Below are positions 1 to 8,965 of a stretch of 64,000 nucleotides of DNA, piece after piece. Made by a program: the position numbers and the translations under genes. Origin of the DNA: Flavobacterium okayamense (lineage in GTDB: Bacteria; Bacteroidota; Bacteroidia; Flavobacteriales; Flavobacteriaceae); the NCBI RefSeq assembly GCF_019702945.1, contig NZ_AP024749.1, positions 1,550,001 to 1,614,000 of the forward strand, in the 5' to 3' direction. The notes beneath the pieces were generated by a model, which had not been told where the DNA came from, ran no database searches, and saw only the letters and a list, made by a program, of their open reading frames with translations. Within the stretch, counting starts at the first letter, position 1; the number at the start of each line of letters is the position of its first letter.

Positions 1-116
1 TTCATACTAGAACCTGCTAAATAAGCTTTGTTGGCTTCTTCTTTTAAAGAACTTAAATCTTGTGCAAATAAAGTAGTTGTAAATACTACAAATAGGCTTA
101 AAAATAATTTTTTCAT
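1..116 (-). CDS. Exported protein, N-terminal fragment (cut by window edge)
   Basis: The gene starts at an ATG on the minus strand at 116 and runs off the left edge. The visible 38 residues begin MKKLFLSLFVVFTTTLFAQ, a typical flavobacterial signal peptide with probable cleavage after LFA, followed by a charged stretch (DLSSLKEEANKAYLAGSS). Only six bases separate it from the stop of the large ATPase gene upstream, so it is probably the last visible member of the PspA/flotillin operon. Too little is present to name a family; the mature start looks helical. Confidence 0.6.
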   Translation of the reverse strand, partial: MKKLFLSLFVVFTTTLFAQDLSSLKEEANKAYLAGSSM

Positions 117-122
117 GTGTAT

Positions 123-3100
123 TTAATTTTCATTTTTAGTTATTGCTTTTTGAATTCCTTGTAATCCTTCAGAAAAATCCTCTAAAAGAGCTACAACTTG
201 ATTCATTTTGTCATTATTACCAAAACCTTTTAATCGATTGTTTTTCTTGAAAATAACTTTAATTTCGTTCCATCTTTCCAATTCTTTCTCCGATATAATC
301 CCCATAATCTCTTTTAATTTTAAAAGATTGGCTTCTGCTCCAGTTGTTAAAGTTTGTGATTCATTTTTGTAATGAGAAAGTAAAATAGCTTCAACTTCTT
401 TTTCAGAATGAATTGGTTCGATTTTGGCTACTAGTTTATTCATGTCTCGATAGGAACCTTGTAATTTAAAAATAGGTTCATTGCGGTATTCATCTGCCAT
501 TGCAGCTGATTGAATATAAGTTTCGTTAACTTTAATAACTGTATTTCGAACTTGAATAATTTTAGTTAATACATTTCTAAAGTCATCGATTTCTTGACTA
601 GTAAAATTTCCTTCTAAAGAAATATTTAAGTTATTGTTTCTAATACCTTCATATAATTCATACAAGTTGTTTAGACTTTGCTGTGTAAGTCTTGTCATGA
701 AAGGATTAGAAAGTATTGAGTTTTCAATTAAACTCAAATCAAACAATTCTGAATTTACGCCAGAAATTTCTCCCAAGTTATAAGTATCAGCTCGGTTGGC
801 TAACATGTCTGGTATTTGAAATTTTTCTCCACTTTCGGTATAAGGGTTTCCAGCCATAACCAAACAAAAACGTTTTGAGCGTAGGTCGTAGGTTTTAGCT
901 TCACCATTATAAATACCTTCAATTTTTCGTTGACCGTCTGCCAATGAAATGAATTTTTGCAGAAACTCAGGATTACAATGTTGAATGTCGTCTAAATATA
1001 GCATTACATTGTCTCCCATTTCAAAGGCAAGATTTAACTTTTGCAATTCTTGTTTTGCACCAGCATTTTTCGCCTCACTTGGATCCGTTGAGGTAATTTC
1101 ATGTCCTAAAGAGGGACCGTTGATTTTCATGAAGACCAATCCCATTCTATCGGCCAAGTATTCCATTAAGGTTGTTTTACCATATCCCGGAGGTGAAACC
1201 AATAATAACATTCCCATTCGGTCTGTTCTTTTTGTTTCTCCAGTTGCACCAATTTGTTTGGCTAAATTAGCTCCAATTAAAGGAAAATAAACTTCATTTA
1301 TTAGCTTGTTTCGTATGAATGAAGTTAATACTTGTGTATTGAAAGTGTCGAGTTTAAATTGTTTTCTTTTTGAAACAATCCAGTCTTTCTTTAATCCTTG
1401 AAATTCAGAAAATTTAGGTTTATTATTTTCAAAATAAAATTCTAGTTTTTCTGTGAAATCATGATACTCTAGTGTGTAAACTTCTTCTTTTTGTAAAGTT
1501 TTTAATCCTTCAATTGTTTCAGATGTACTAGTTTTTACAATTTGGGTTGACTTTAAATTATTTACCAATAAGAAAACTGCGGTTTCATCCAAAATACCAT
1601 TAGCCACATCAACATTATTCTCAATTGAAAATGTTTTTATAGCATTGAAAACAATGTCAAAGCAAGCAGAAGGGAACGGATAAAGCGCCTCAATTTTTTG
1701 TGTAAAAACTAAATCTTTCCCTTTTTCTTTTAAATTTTTGGTAAAGCTTTTTAAGAGTTTAGCACTTACCTCATTAATTTTAAAAGCGTCTCTATTTTCG
1801 TGTTTTAAATAAGATGCAGCTTTTAGGGAAGAAATAATTTGAAAATGATCAAAATGGCACTTAAATTCTTCAATTTTATGGGCTAATTGTTTGCTTATAA
1901 AACGGAATTGTTCTGTATTTTTAAAGGTATCCCTAAGTAATTCAATTGCTTGAAATTGTTTTTCGTAATACGATTTTTCATTTTCTTCTAGGAAGAACCA
2001 AAACAATTGTGCTAATGCTCTTTCAGAAGGAGAGAAGCGTAACAAGCCTAATTGATTATTCAGTTGTTGTAATTTTGTAACTAATTTTAACGCATCTTCA
2101 TCGTGAACACCTTTAACTAAACCTTCACCAAAATGATTGGCAAAAAACTCTTCAATTGCAGTTTTATTCGCTTTTTCAGTGTTTAATAATGGGTTTTTTA
2201 AGAACACGTCCCAAGCAATATATTCAATTTTTTTAACCTTGTGATTTTCTGTGATAAACTCTTGATTCCAAACGTCTTTGAATTTTTCTATTTCAGTATA
2301 TTCAATTGGTTCATAAAAATTGGTACCCGTTAAATGGTAGTAATAATTATTGTTTTTTAAAACCAAAGTTAAGTCGAGCTTTTGTTTGTTAACCGCAAAT
2401 TTGTAGTTTCCTAAAGCGATAATATTTTCGCCATCTTCATAAATTTCATTACGGTCTTTAAGTTTTCTTATGGCTTCTTGTTGGCTTGTTTTTAATTGCG
2501 TTAAAAGCTCTTCCGATTTATTGGCATCATTTAAATCTTTTAATTGTTCGGCAATGTCTCGAACTTTTTCAATCATTAAATCTGAAGCAAAATAACCATT
2601 GATTTCAATTTCAGTTGAAAAAGAAGCTACTTTATTAGCCAAACCTTTTAAAATGCGTTCTGCCGATTGAAATAAATTGGTTGTTCTTTTATTTCGAGCT
2701 TCTGTTAACTGAACTCCTTTTGTTTGAAATTGTTGGTAGATTTCTTCTCGTTTTTCGCTAATAACTTGGATAAACTCATCAAAATCGACAAATTTTGCTT
2801 CCATTTCTTCTAGTTGAATAGCTAGTTTATTCAAGAAATCTTGGCATTTATCGGGTGTGTTAGCAAGCTCAAAGAAATTAATAGCAGTTTGATCAAATAA
2901 AGTTATTTGCGCTTTAAAGTCTGCTGCTAATTCTTTACCAGATAGCTCTCTTTTTTTATTGTTTAATGCAATGCGTTCTTGATTAATTAAAGAAAATAAT
3001 ACAGAAATATTTTCGATAATTTGAGTAGAATGCGATGCATCTTCAATTTTTAAATTGTTTACGATATCTACTAGTAGCTCTAATTGATTTGCTAAATCGT

Positions 3101-4940
3101 CTAAGCTTTTTTCAATCTCTTTTGCTTGAATTGTTTTTAAAAGAGTGCTTATTTCAGTAGAAACTGAATCAATTATCTGTTGATAGGGCGCTAAGGCTTC
3201 AGGTGCTAATAAGAAAATGACACAATCGTTTGCTAATCTATCAGATAAAATACTTAATTCATTTTCCCAAGCATCAATTAATTTTACATCTACATATTGT
3301 AAATCTTTAGCAGAAATCATTTCCCCTCTTAGTGAACGAATTTCAGACAAAGAGACAATGTACTGTTGTAAACTCGTATAGTTTTGATAACTAAGTTCAT
3401 TTGTTTTAGCTTCAAATTTTTCTTTTATTTCTTCTAAGGCTGCAGCCGTTTTCTTTTTTATCTCCTGAACTTTTTCAAATTCATTTATTGCAGTATGAGC
3501 AATATTTCGAATTTCTTGAAGTGGCTCATTAATTTTAAAAACACCATTCTCATTTAAGAAATAATAGCTATCTAAAATAGTTGTTGTATGCTTTACAATT
3601 TCATCATATAAACCGTTATAAGAATCTTTTTTATTTAAAAAAACTTGTAATTCTTGACATTCGGCCATTAAGCGTACTAAATCTTTGTTACCAACTTTAT
3701 AGATAATGTTATCTTTATTTTGGTTATCAACAACTACATCTTTTGTAAATGGTGTTTGCCAAATTTGTACTAAATGATGTTTGGTTTCTTCATTGCTTTT
3801 GAAATAGCACATTTTTCCATCTTCAAAGAGAGTGAAACCATTACAATGAATAGGCGTTTCAATACTTTGTTTAATGATGTTGTATGGAATTAACATGTAT
3901 TCATTGCTTTCTTGATTGTAAAAGACAAACAAGAAATTCTCTCCATTTATTCCAACAATTTTTTTATAAAAATATATTGGTTTGTTATTTGTTTCTAAGG
4001 TTTTAATTTCACCTGTTTGTAATGCATAACCATTAGGGTAGATTAAGCCTTGATTTTCTGGGAGTAAAATACCAGAATATTGTAATGAGTCTACACGAGC
4101 GACTTTTTTATCTTTGTGATTATAGATGAAAAAACGTTCTTCTTCTTGATAAGGTTTTATTTTAAATGCGATCAGATTTTGATAATCAAAGAAATTGATT
4201 TCTGAATCGTCTAAAGTTTGATCTTTATGTTTAACATCTTCACTGTAAATACCTTTACCTGTTTTGGTATTATCTTCAACTTTAATCGTAATATCACCTC
4301 CAATAGCTTCAACAAATACTTTATCGGCTAATGAAACGTGAGGATGCTCTCCTTTACGTTGCATATCACGAGTAGCCTTTGTCCATTTAAACTCAAATTG
4401 ATTAGGGAATTTAACTTCAGCTGCACTTCTTGCATCAATAAATACTATACCATCTTCTTTTAATAGCCATTTAAATGCCTTAATATCTGAAGCATTTGAA
4501 GATAATTGGAAGACAAAATATAGGTAGTTACCAGAGATGAAAAATTTGGTAAATGTTGTATTTCTATAATATTTATAAAGATTTTTGAATTCGTCTATAA
4601 AGTTTTGATCTTCTAGCCATGATAAGGCAAGTGGTTCAAATCTATTTTCAGAAAAAGTATACATGGAAAAAACGTCAGTTATGTCTACTTCTGTTTTTAA
4701 CCCAAGATGTGTTTGATGTCCGACCAAACAAATAGAACCAATAGAAATAATATCGCGAATTTTACAACTTTGCTCAGTTGAAAGTCTTTCATTTGCGATA
4801 AGATTATAATCGATACCTCCAAATATTTTCTTCCGTTCTTCGTCTAAAAGAGTTATTCTTTTTGCTAACTCATTTTTTTGTTGCGTTAAACGTTGTTGAA
4901 TAATTTCGTAGGTACCATTTTGTATGGTTTCTTTACTCAT
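123..4940 (-). CDS. Very large AAA ATPase, 'DNA repair ATPase' type (DUF3686-like)
   Basis: This is a 1605-residue protein without signal peptide or membrane segment. The first 450 residues are beta-rich with many aromatic strands and resemble the DUF3686 region of bacterial proteins labelled DNA repair ATPase. Residues of about 450-900 are long coiled coils. A AAA module lies near 1200-1430: Walker A in VSPPGYGKTT near 1250, Walker B in LYLDDIQ near 1313, and a sensor-1-like stretch VMAGNPYTESG near 1345. It is the fifth gene of an operon with YbjN-like, PspA, OB-fold membrane and flotillin genes. That setting argues for an ATPase that acts on a membrane or PspA assembly. The DNA-repair name is historical and nothing here supports it. 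Family call is likely; function is inference. Confidence 0.8.
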   Translation of the reverse strand: MSKETIQNGTYEIIQQRLTQQKNELAKRITLLDEERKKIFGGIDYNLIANERLSTEQSCKIRDIISIGSICLVGHQTHLGLKTEVDITDVFSMYTFSENRFEPLALSWLEDQNFIDEFKNLYKYYRNTTFTKFFISGNYLYFVFQLSSNASDIKAFKWLLKEDGIVFIDARSAAEVKFPNQFEFKWTKATRDMQRKGEHPHVSLADKVFVEAIGGDITIKVEDNTKTGKGIYSEDVKHKDQTLDDSEINFFDYQNLIAFKIKPYQEEERFFIYNHKDKKVARVDSLQYSGILLPENQGLIYPNGYALQTGEIKTLETNNKPIYFYKKIVGINGENFLFVFYNQESNEYMLIPYNIIKQSIETPIHCNGFTLFEDGKMCYFKSNEETKHHLVQIWQTPFTKDVVVDNQNKDNIIYKVGNKDLVRLMAECQELQVFLNKKDSYNGLYDEIVKHTTTILDSYYFLNENGVFKINEPLQEIRNIAHTAINEFEKVQEIKKKTAAALEEIKEKFEAKTNELSYQNYTSLQQYIVSLSEIRSLRGEMISAKDLQYVDVKLIDAWENELSILSDRLANDCVIFLLAPEALAPYQQIIDSVSTEISTLLKTIQAKEIEKSLDDLANQLELLVDIVNNLKIEDASHSTQIIENISVLFSLINQERIALNNKKRELSGKELAADFKAQITLFDQTAINFFELANTPDKCQDFLNKLAIQLEEMEAKFVDFDEFIQVISEKREEIYQQFQTKGVQLTEARNKRTTNLFQSAERILKGLANKVASFSTEIEINGYFASDLMIEKVRDIAEQLKDLNDANKSEELLTQLKTSQQEAIRKLKDRNEIYEDGENIIALGNYKFAVNKQKLDLTLVLKNNNYYYHLTGTNFYEPIEYTEIEKFKDVWNQEFITENHKVKKIEYIAWDVFLKNPLLNTEKANKTAIEEFFANHFGEGLVKGVHDEDALKLVTKLQQLNNQLGLLRFSPSERALAQLFWFFLEENEKSYYEKQFQAIELLRDTFKNTEQFRFISKQLAHKIEEFKCHFDHFQIISSLKAASYLKHENRDAFKINEVSAKLLKSFTKNLKEKGKDLVFTQKIEALYPFPSACFDIVFNAIKTFSIENNVDVANGILDETAVFLLVNNLKSTQIVKTSTSETIEGLKTLQKEEVYTLEYHDFTEKLEFYFENNKPKFSEFQGLKKDWIVSKRKQFKLDTFNTQVLTSFIRNKLINEVYFPLIGANLAKQIGATGETKRTDRMGMLLLVSPPGYGKTTLMEYLADRMGLVFMKINGPSLGHEITSTDPSEAKNAGAKQELQKLNLAFEMGDNVMLYLDDIQHCNPEFLQKFISLADGQRKIEGIYNGEAKTYDLRSKRFCLVMAGNPYTESGEKFQIPDMLANRADTYNLGEISGVNSELFDLSLIENSILSNPFMTRLTQQSLNNLYELYEGIRNNNLNISLEGNFTSQEIDDFRNVLTKIIQVRNTVIKVNETYIQSAAMADEYRNEPIFKLQGSYRDMNKLVAKIEPIHSEKEVEAILLSHYKNESQTLTTGAEANLLKLKEIMGIISEKELERWNEIKVIFKKNNRLKGFGNNDKMNQVVALLEDFSEGLQGIQKAITKNEN

Positions 4941-4972
4941 AGAAATTCGTAAATGAGAGTTTTATAAGTTTA

Positions 4973-5009
4973 AACACCTATCTTTTCTAAAAAAGACAGG
5001 TGTTTTTTA
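4973..5009. other. Intercistronic hairpin between flotillin and ATPase genes
   Basis: Arms aacaccta-tctttt (4973-4986) and aaaaga-c-aggtgtt (4991-5004) pair with one mismatch around a ctaa loop. A T-run follows on the plus strand only. For the minus-strand operon the downstream side is TAAACTT, a poor U-tract. It is more likely an attenuating or mRNA-processing hairpin that lowers ATPase expression relative to flotillin than a full terminator. Confidence 0.5.
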
Positions 5010-5017
5010 TATTAAAA

Positions 5018-7030
5018 TTACTTGATAGGCTTGCTATCAATACCTAAATGTCTTGCCATATCAAGAGCCTTGGTTAAAATTCCTTGCTCGTTTTGATTTG
5101 CAACATCTTTTAATTTAAAAATTAATGATGCGATACTTAAGTTTTTAATGTCTTCAGAAGAGATTTTATATTTTTCAACGATTTGCATTACTTTTCCCAC
5201 TAGATTTCCTTCTTCATCACTGTTTAAAAGGGCATCTTTTAGTAACTGAGCATTTTCGCTATGTTGAATAAATTTATCAATTCCTTTACCAGCAGTTATT
5301 TGTTTAACAACATTGTCAAAGAATGTATTTTCTCCACCAACAATATCAATATTTGCTGTTTTAAATGCTTCAGCTAATACATGTGCTTGTGCATCTGCTA
5401 TATCTTTTTGAATTGCAATTTGTGCTAACTCTACTTCTTTTTCTTTTGCTAACTTTAAACGGAATTCTTCGTGATCTTTACCAGCATCATTTAATTTTTT
5501 CATCGCTTCAGCTTTTTCAGTGATTCCTGCAGCTTCAGCTAATGCCTTTTCTTTAATAACTTCTGCTTGAGCAAGACCATCTTTTTTGTTTGCTTCTGCT
5601 TTTTTCTCAATAATTGTAGCTTCAACAATTCCTTGGCGTTCTTGAGCTTCTGCTTTAGCGTGCATTACTTGAGCTTCAGATAATCCAACAGTTGCTTCTT
5701 CTTTTGCTTGAGCATCAGCTATAATTTTTCTAGCTTCTGCTTCTTTTTCTGCAGCATCACGTTTTGCTTGCGCTTCAATAACATATTTTTGCGCATCTTT
5801 TTCAGCAGCTAATTTACGTGCTTCTGCAGCTTTAGTTTCAGCAATTAAACGTTCTTCAGCCTCTTTGTTAGCAGCAATTATTTTTACTTGTTTGTCACGT
5901 TCAGCTATTTTTAATGCTTCAACGTCAAAAATTGTTTGTTGTTCTTCTACTACCGTTTTTTCTTTCACTAAACGTTCGCGAATAACATCTTGAATGTTCT
6001 TCTTTTCTAATTCTACTGCTTTTTCTTTTTCAATTTCAGCAAGGGCAACTACGCGCTCTCTTTCAGTAGCTTCTAATAAACGGTCTTTTTGAACTCTTTC
6101 AGTTTCAACTAAGTCAGCTCGCTCTTTATTTTTAGCAGCAATTACAACCTGACGTTGCTTGTTTTCTTCCGCTATTTGAAGACTTTCTTCTGTTGCAATA
6201 CGAACTGTTTCATGTTTTAAACGTTCTTCCTCAGCCACTTTAAGAATTTCAGCATTTTCACGCGCTTTGATGTTTTCAATCTCACGTTTTTGAGATTCTT
6301 CTTTTTCGGCTAATTGTTTCTCTAATTCTAAAATAGCTTCTCTGGCTTCAACATCTTGCTTCTTGATGGTTTTTTCTTCATCACGTCTAACAAGGTTTGC
6401 TTTTATGTTTTGATTCGCTGTTAACTCTGTAATCTTTTTAATACCTTCAGCATCTAAGATATTATCTTTATTTAAGTGATTTAATGAAGTTTGTTCTAAA
6501 TAATCTATTGCGCAATCATCTAAAACATATCCATTTAAATCAGTACCAATAATATTTAAAATTTCATTTCTGAATTCGCTTCTAGCTTCATATAATTCTG
6601 TGAAATCGAATTTTTTACCAACAGTTTTAAGTGCTTCTGAAAATTTAGCTTCGAAAAGTTCTCTTAAAGTTGAAATATCAGATGCTCTTTGACAACCAAT
6701 TGTTTGTGCTACGTTTACGATATCATCTACTGATTTATTAACACGAATAAAAAAGGCTACTTGTATATCAGCACGCATATTATCTTTACAAATAAGACCA
6801 TCTTTTCCTTCTCTTGAAATTTCTAGTTTTTTAACTGAAATATCCATATTTTCTTGGCGATGAATTACCGGAATTACAATACCAGCGTTAAAGAAAACTT
6901 TTGTTCCACCGTAACCAGTTCTTAAAATTACAATTCCTTGAACTGTTTTTTTATACATGGATAAAACCCAGAAAATTAATCCTAGTGTAGCGACAAGAAA
7001 AACTAATACTCCAATGTAGAATGTGTTCAT
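5018..7030 (-). CDS. Flotillin family protein (SPFH/band 7)
   Basis: The 670 residues start with one membrane anchor (about 4-26, FYIGVLVFLVATLGLIFWVL). An SPFH/band 7 domain follows (about 30-205). Then comes a very long Ala/Glu/Lys coiled coil (about 205-560) with the repeated EAEA/KAEA pattern typical of flotillins and E. coli YqiK, and a helical tail. Flotillins oligomerise on the inner leaflet of the cytoplasmic membrane and organise membrane domains. The partner OB-fold membrane protein lies 30 bases upstream in the same operon, the usual YqiJ-YqiK pairing. Family is clear; the process served here is unknown. Confidence 0.92.
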   Translation of the reverse strand: MNTFYIGVLVFLVATLGLIFWVLSMYKKTVQGIVILRTGYGGTKVFFNAGIVIPVIHRQENMDISVKKLEISREGKDGLICKDNMRADIQVAFFIRVNKSVDDIVNVAQTIGCQRASDISTLRELFEAKFSEALKTVGKKFDFTELYEARSEFRNEILNIIGTDLNGYVLDDCAIDYLEQTSLNHLNKDNILDAEGIKKITELTANQNIKANLVRRDEEKTIKKQDVEAREAILELEKQLAEKEESQKREIENIKARENAEILKVAEEERLKHETVRIATEESLQIAEENKQRQVVIAAKNKERADLVETERVQKDRLLEATERERVVALAEIEKEKAVELEKKNIQDVIRERLVKEKTVVEEQQTIFDVEALKIAERDKQVKIIAANKEAEERLIAETKAAEARKLAAEKDAQKYVIEAQAKRDAAEKEAEARKIIADAQAKEEATVGLSEAQVMHAKAEAQERQGIVEATIIEKKAEANKKDGLAQAEVIKEKALAEAAGITEKAEAMKKLNDAGKDHEEFRLKLAKEKEVELAQIAIQKDIADAQAHVLAEAFKTANIDIVGGENTFFDNVVKQITAGKGIDKFIQHSENAQLLKDALLNSDEEGNLVGKVMQIVEKYKISSEDIKNLSIASLIFKLKDVANQNEQGILTKALDMARHLGIDSKPIK

Positions 7031-7060
7031 AAATAAATATTAATAGTTATTATAATTGTT

Positions 7061-7717
7061 TTAAATTTCAAATGATTTTTCGATGTAGTAAAATTTTTTT
7101 TGAGGCTCTTCGTCAATAATTATTGCATTTTCTCCTTGTTTTATTTCACTACCATCTTTGCTTTTAACCATTAGTTTTATAGGATCTTTATTAATGATAA
7201 TTTCAATCATACCAATTTTATCTTCTTTAACAGTTGTGATTAATTTTCCACTTCTTCCTAAAAAGTCATAGGCAATTTCACCTTTATGATTTATTTCTTT
7301 AAAAAATGGTTTTAAAGGTGTACAGACATATTTAGAAATAAAAACACTTACAATAATAGCTGGTATTATGGTAATCATAAAAAACCAATTAGGAAATGGA
7401 AGATAAAAATTCAAATTTACATTAATAAGCCAAGCAAAAAGTAATGTTAATGTTAAAAAAAACGTTATTGGAATTATATCTAAGTTTAAGAACTTCAAAA
7501 ATTGAATAAAGTATGAAGGGTCTTGATTTACTTCAATTAATCCATCTGGATTATCCAAATTTGTGTCAGCATCGATATCAGTATCTAAATCGATGTCATA
7601 ATCTCCTAAACCAGTAAATATTGTTAATATCCAATACAGTACACTTAAAATAAGCAATACAGATAAAATTGTATTTGCAGGATTAAAGGAAATTTCTAAA
7701 AGTTCGTTAAAACTCAT
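7061..7717 (-). CDS. Membrane OB-fold protein, YqiJ/DUF1449 type
   Basis: The 218-residue protein has a first hydrophobic helix near residues 14-35. An acidic stretch follows at about 38-58 (DYDIDLDTDIDADTNLD). Two further membrane helices lie at about 80-103 and 108-130. A C-terminal soluble beta domain (about 140-218) ends in the GxxAIIID strand typical of NfeD/YqiJ OB folds. Such proteins accompany flotillins and are thought to form a cap or partner at the membrane. The Asp-alternating stretch resembles that of homologues and could bind divalent metal. It lies four bases from the PspA gene and 30 from the flotillin gene, so translation is probably coupled. Confidence 0.75.
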   Translation of the reverse strand: MSFNELLEISFNPANTILSVLLILSVLYWILTIFTGLGDYDIDLDTDIDADTNLDNPDGLIEVNQDPSYFIQFLKFLNLDIIPITFFLTLTLLFAWLINVNLNFYLPFPNWFFMITIIPAIIVSVFISKYVCTPLKPFFKEINHKGEIAYDFLGRSGKLITTVKEDKIGMIEIIINKDPIKLMVKSKDGSEIKQGENAIIIDEEPQKKFYYIEKSFEI

Positions 7718-7721
7718 ATAA

Positions 7722-8423
7722 TTAGTTAATATTCAATTGTTCTTTTAATTTTTTTAAAGCATCATCAGCCTTATTTTCGGTAGTATCCACAACAGAATTA
7801 ATTTCATCGTCTATACTTTTAGAAGCATTAGCAATTTCTCCATATGCATCAGCGATAGCTTCTTGTTGCAACACTTTGTCTTTCATTTTTTCAAGCATAC
7901 TAATTGTGCTATCTGCATCAATTTGAGTCATTTTTTTGTTTATATCTTGTGTTGCTTGACTTACTTGTACACGAGCTCTTAATGTTTTTAATTCACCTTC
8001 CCATTTTGCAATTGAAGTTTTTAAAGAATTAATGTTTACTTGCATTTTTTCAACATCATTTTCTAATTTTGAGCTTTCGGCATCAGCAATATTTGCATCT
8101 TGTGTAGCTTGTTCTTTTAATTTTAATGCTTCTTTAGCTAATCTATCACTTTCTTCTATAGAAATTTCTTCTTTTGCTCCTTTTTGAATTAAAAGTACAG
8201 CTTTATTTTGATATTCTTCGGCTTTGTTTAATAAGGAATTTTTTTCATTTTTACGTCTTATTGCAAGTGCTTTTACTTGTGCCATTGCATGAACACTTTT
8301 TTCAAGTTGTTCTTTCATTTCGCGAATTCCTTGTTCTGTCATTTTAATTGGATCTTCAAGTCCATCAATTGCAGCATGAGCTTCTGCTTTACCAATTCTA
8401 AATAATCTTCTTAAAATATTCAT
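7722..8423 (-). CDS. PspA/IM30 family protein
   Basis: I chose the ATG at 8423 (MNILRRLFRIGKAEAHA) over an in-frame TTG two codons upstream. The product is about 233 residues and almost wholly helical. The N-terminal amphipathic helix carries the RRLFRIGKAEAHAAID motif, followed by DPIKMTEQGIREMKEQL, both diagnostic of PspA/IM30. These proteins polymerise on membranes like ESCRT-III and counter membrane damage. No PspB, PspC or PspF homologue is near. Its partners here are instead flotillin, OB-fold protein and the AAA ATPase, a different functional set from the enterobacterial phage-shock operon. Confidence 0.9.
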   Translation of the reverse strand: MNILRRLFRIGKAEAHAAIDGLEDPIKMTEQGIREMKEQLEKSVHAMAQVKALAIRRKNEKNSLLNKAEEYQNKAVLLIQKGAKEEISIEESDRLAKEALKLKEQATQDANIADAESSKLENDVEKMQVNINSLKTSIAKWEGELKTLRARVQVSQATQDINKKMTQIDADSTISMLEKMKDKVLQQEAIADAYGEIANASKSIDDEINSVVDTTENKADDALKKLKEQLNIN

Positions 8424-8443
8424 AATCAATAATTTTTTAATTT

Positions 8444-8845
8444 TTATAATTTACTAAAACGAATCATTTCTGCTGAATACTCACTCAACAGTAAACTTAA
8501 TGAATTAATGGTAGCGATTAATTCATTTTGATCTAAATTTTCAGTTTGTAATGTGTCTCTGAAAATTACTTTTTCTCCATTTTCATCAAGTACAAAAGCA
8601 CCATGAACAATGTCTCTGTTTTTAATCAGAAGTTCTTTATAGACTTCAGTTTCATTTTTTTTGCAACGAAATAAAAATTGTTCAACAATCAATATTTGTG
8701 GTGCAATAACTAAAATCATGTTTTTAATACCTTCAGTTTCTTTACTGATTACAAAAGTATTGTGTAACTGATTTTCATGTAAAATTTCAAAATTGAAATC
8801 TAATAACCAATCTTTAATTTTTATAAATAAATGGTTTGCTTGCAT
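8444..8845 (-). CDS. YbjN / Tir-chaperone-like domain protein
   Basis: The 133-residue soluble protein has one domain. Its second half (NRDIVHGAFVLDENGEKVIFRDTL, then a helix NELIATINSLSLLLSEYSAEMI) follows the YbjN pattern: long helix, 'hGafxlDenGxvxh' strand pair, final helix. This fold is shared with type III secretion class I chaperones such as CesT, hence the common automatic label 'molecular chaperone Tir'. It is the first gene of the operon, 18 residues' worth of leader after a good minus-strand promoter. A role as adaptor for the PspA or ATPase assembly is inference. Confidence 0.6.
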   Translation of the reverse strand: MQANHLFIKIKDWLLDFNFEILHENQLHNTFVISKETEGIKNMILVIAPQILIVEQFLFRCKKNETEVYKELLIKNRDIVHGAFVLDENGEKVIFRDTLQTENLDQNELIATINSLSLLLSEYSAEMIRFSKL

Positions 8846-8965
8846 CTAAAAATATTTTCAATATGAAACAAATATAGAATAAAAAAAATAAATTGCAAAA
8901 AATATTAGCAAAATTATAAAAATATTTTCATTATCTTTGTGATGTAAATAAAATTAGCAAAGTGT
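8846..8965. promoter_or_regulatory. Divergent promoters with paired operator-like repeats
   Basis: For the minus operon, a -33 caa (8896-8898, TTG on minus) lies 19 bases from the -7 caaatata (8869-8876, TATATTTG). For the plus regulator, the -7 is TATCTTTG at 8932-8939, with no clear -33 TTG. The 13-mer aaaaatattttca occurs at 8848-8860, at the minus start site, and again at 8918-8930, abutting the plus -7; each contains the perfect palindrome AAAATATTTT. An 18-mer at 8893-8910 covers the minus -33 and recurs inside the regulator gene at 9281-9298. The arrangement suggests XRE binding at both promoters. Confidence 0.6.

Noticed and set aside
123-4940. Large ATPase as a DNA repair or SMC-type protein
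   Set aside because: The ATPase is a compact C-terminal AAA module, not split head domains; partners are membrane proteins.
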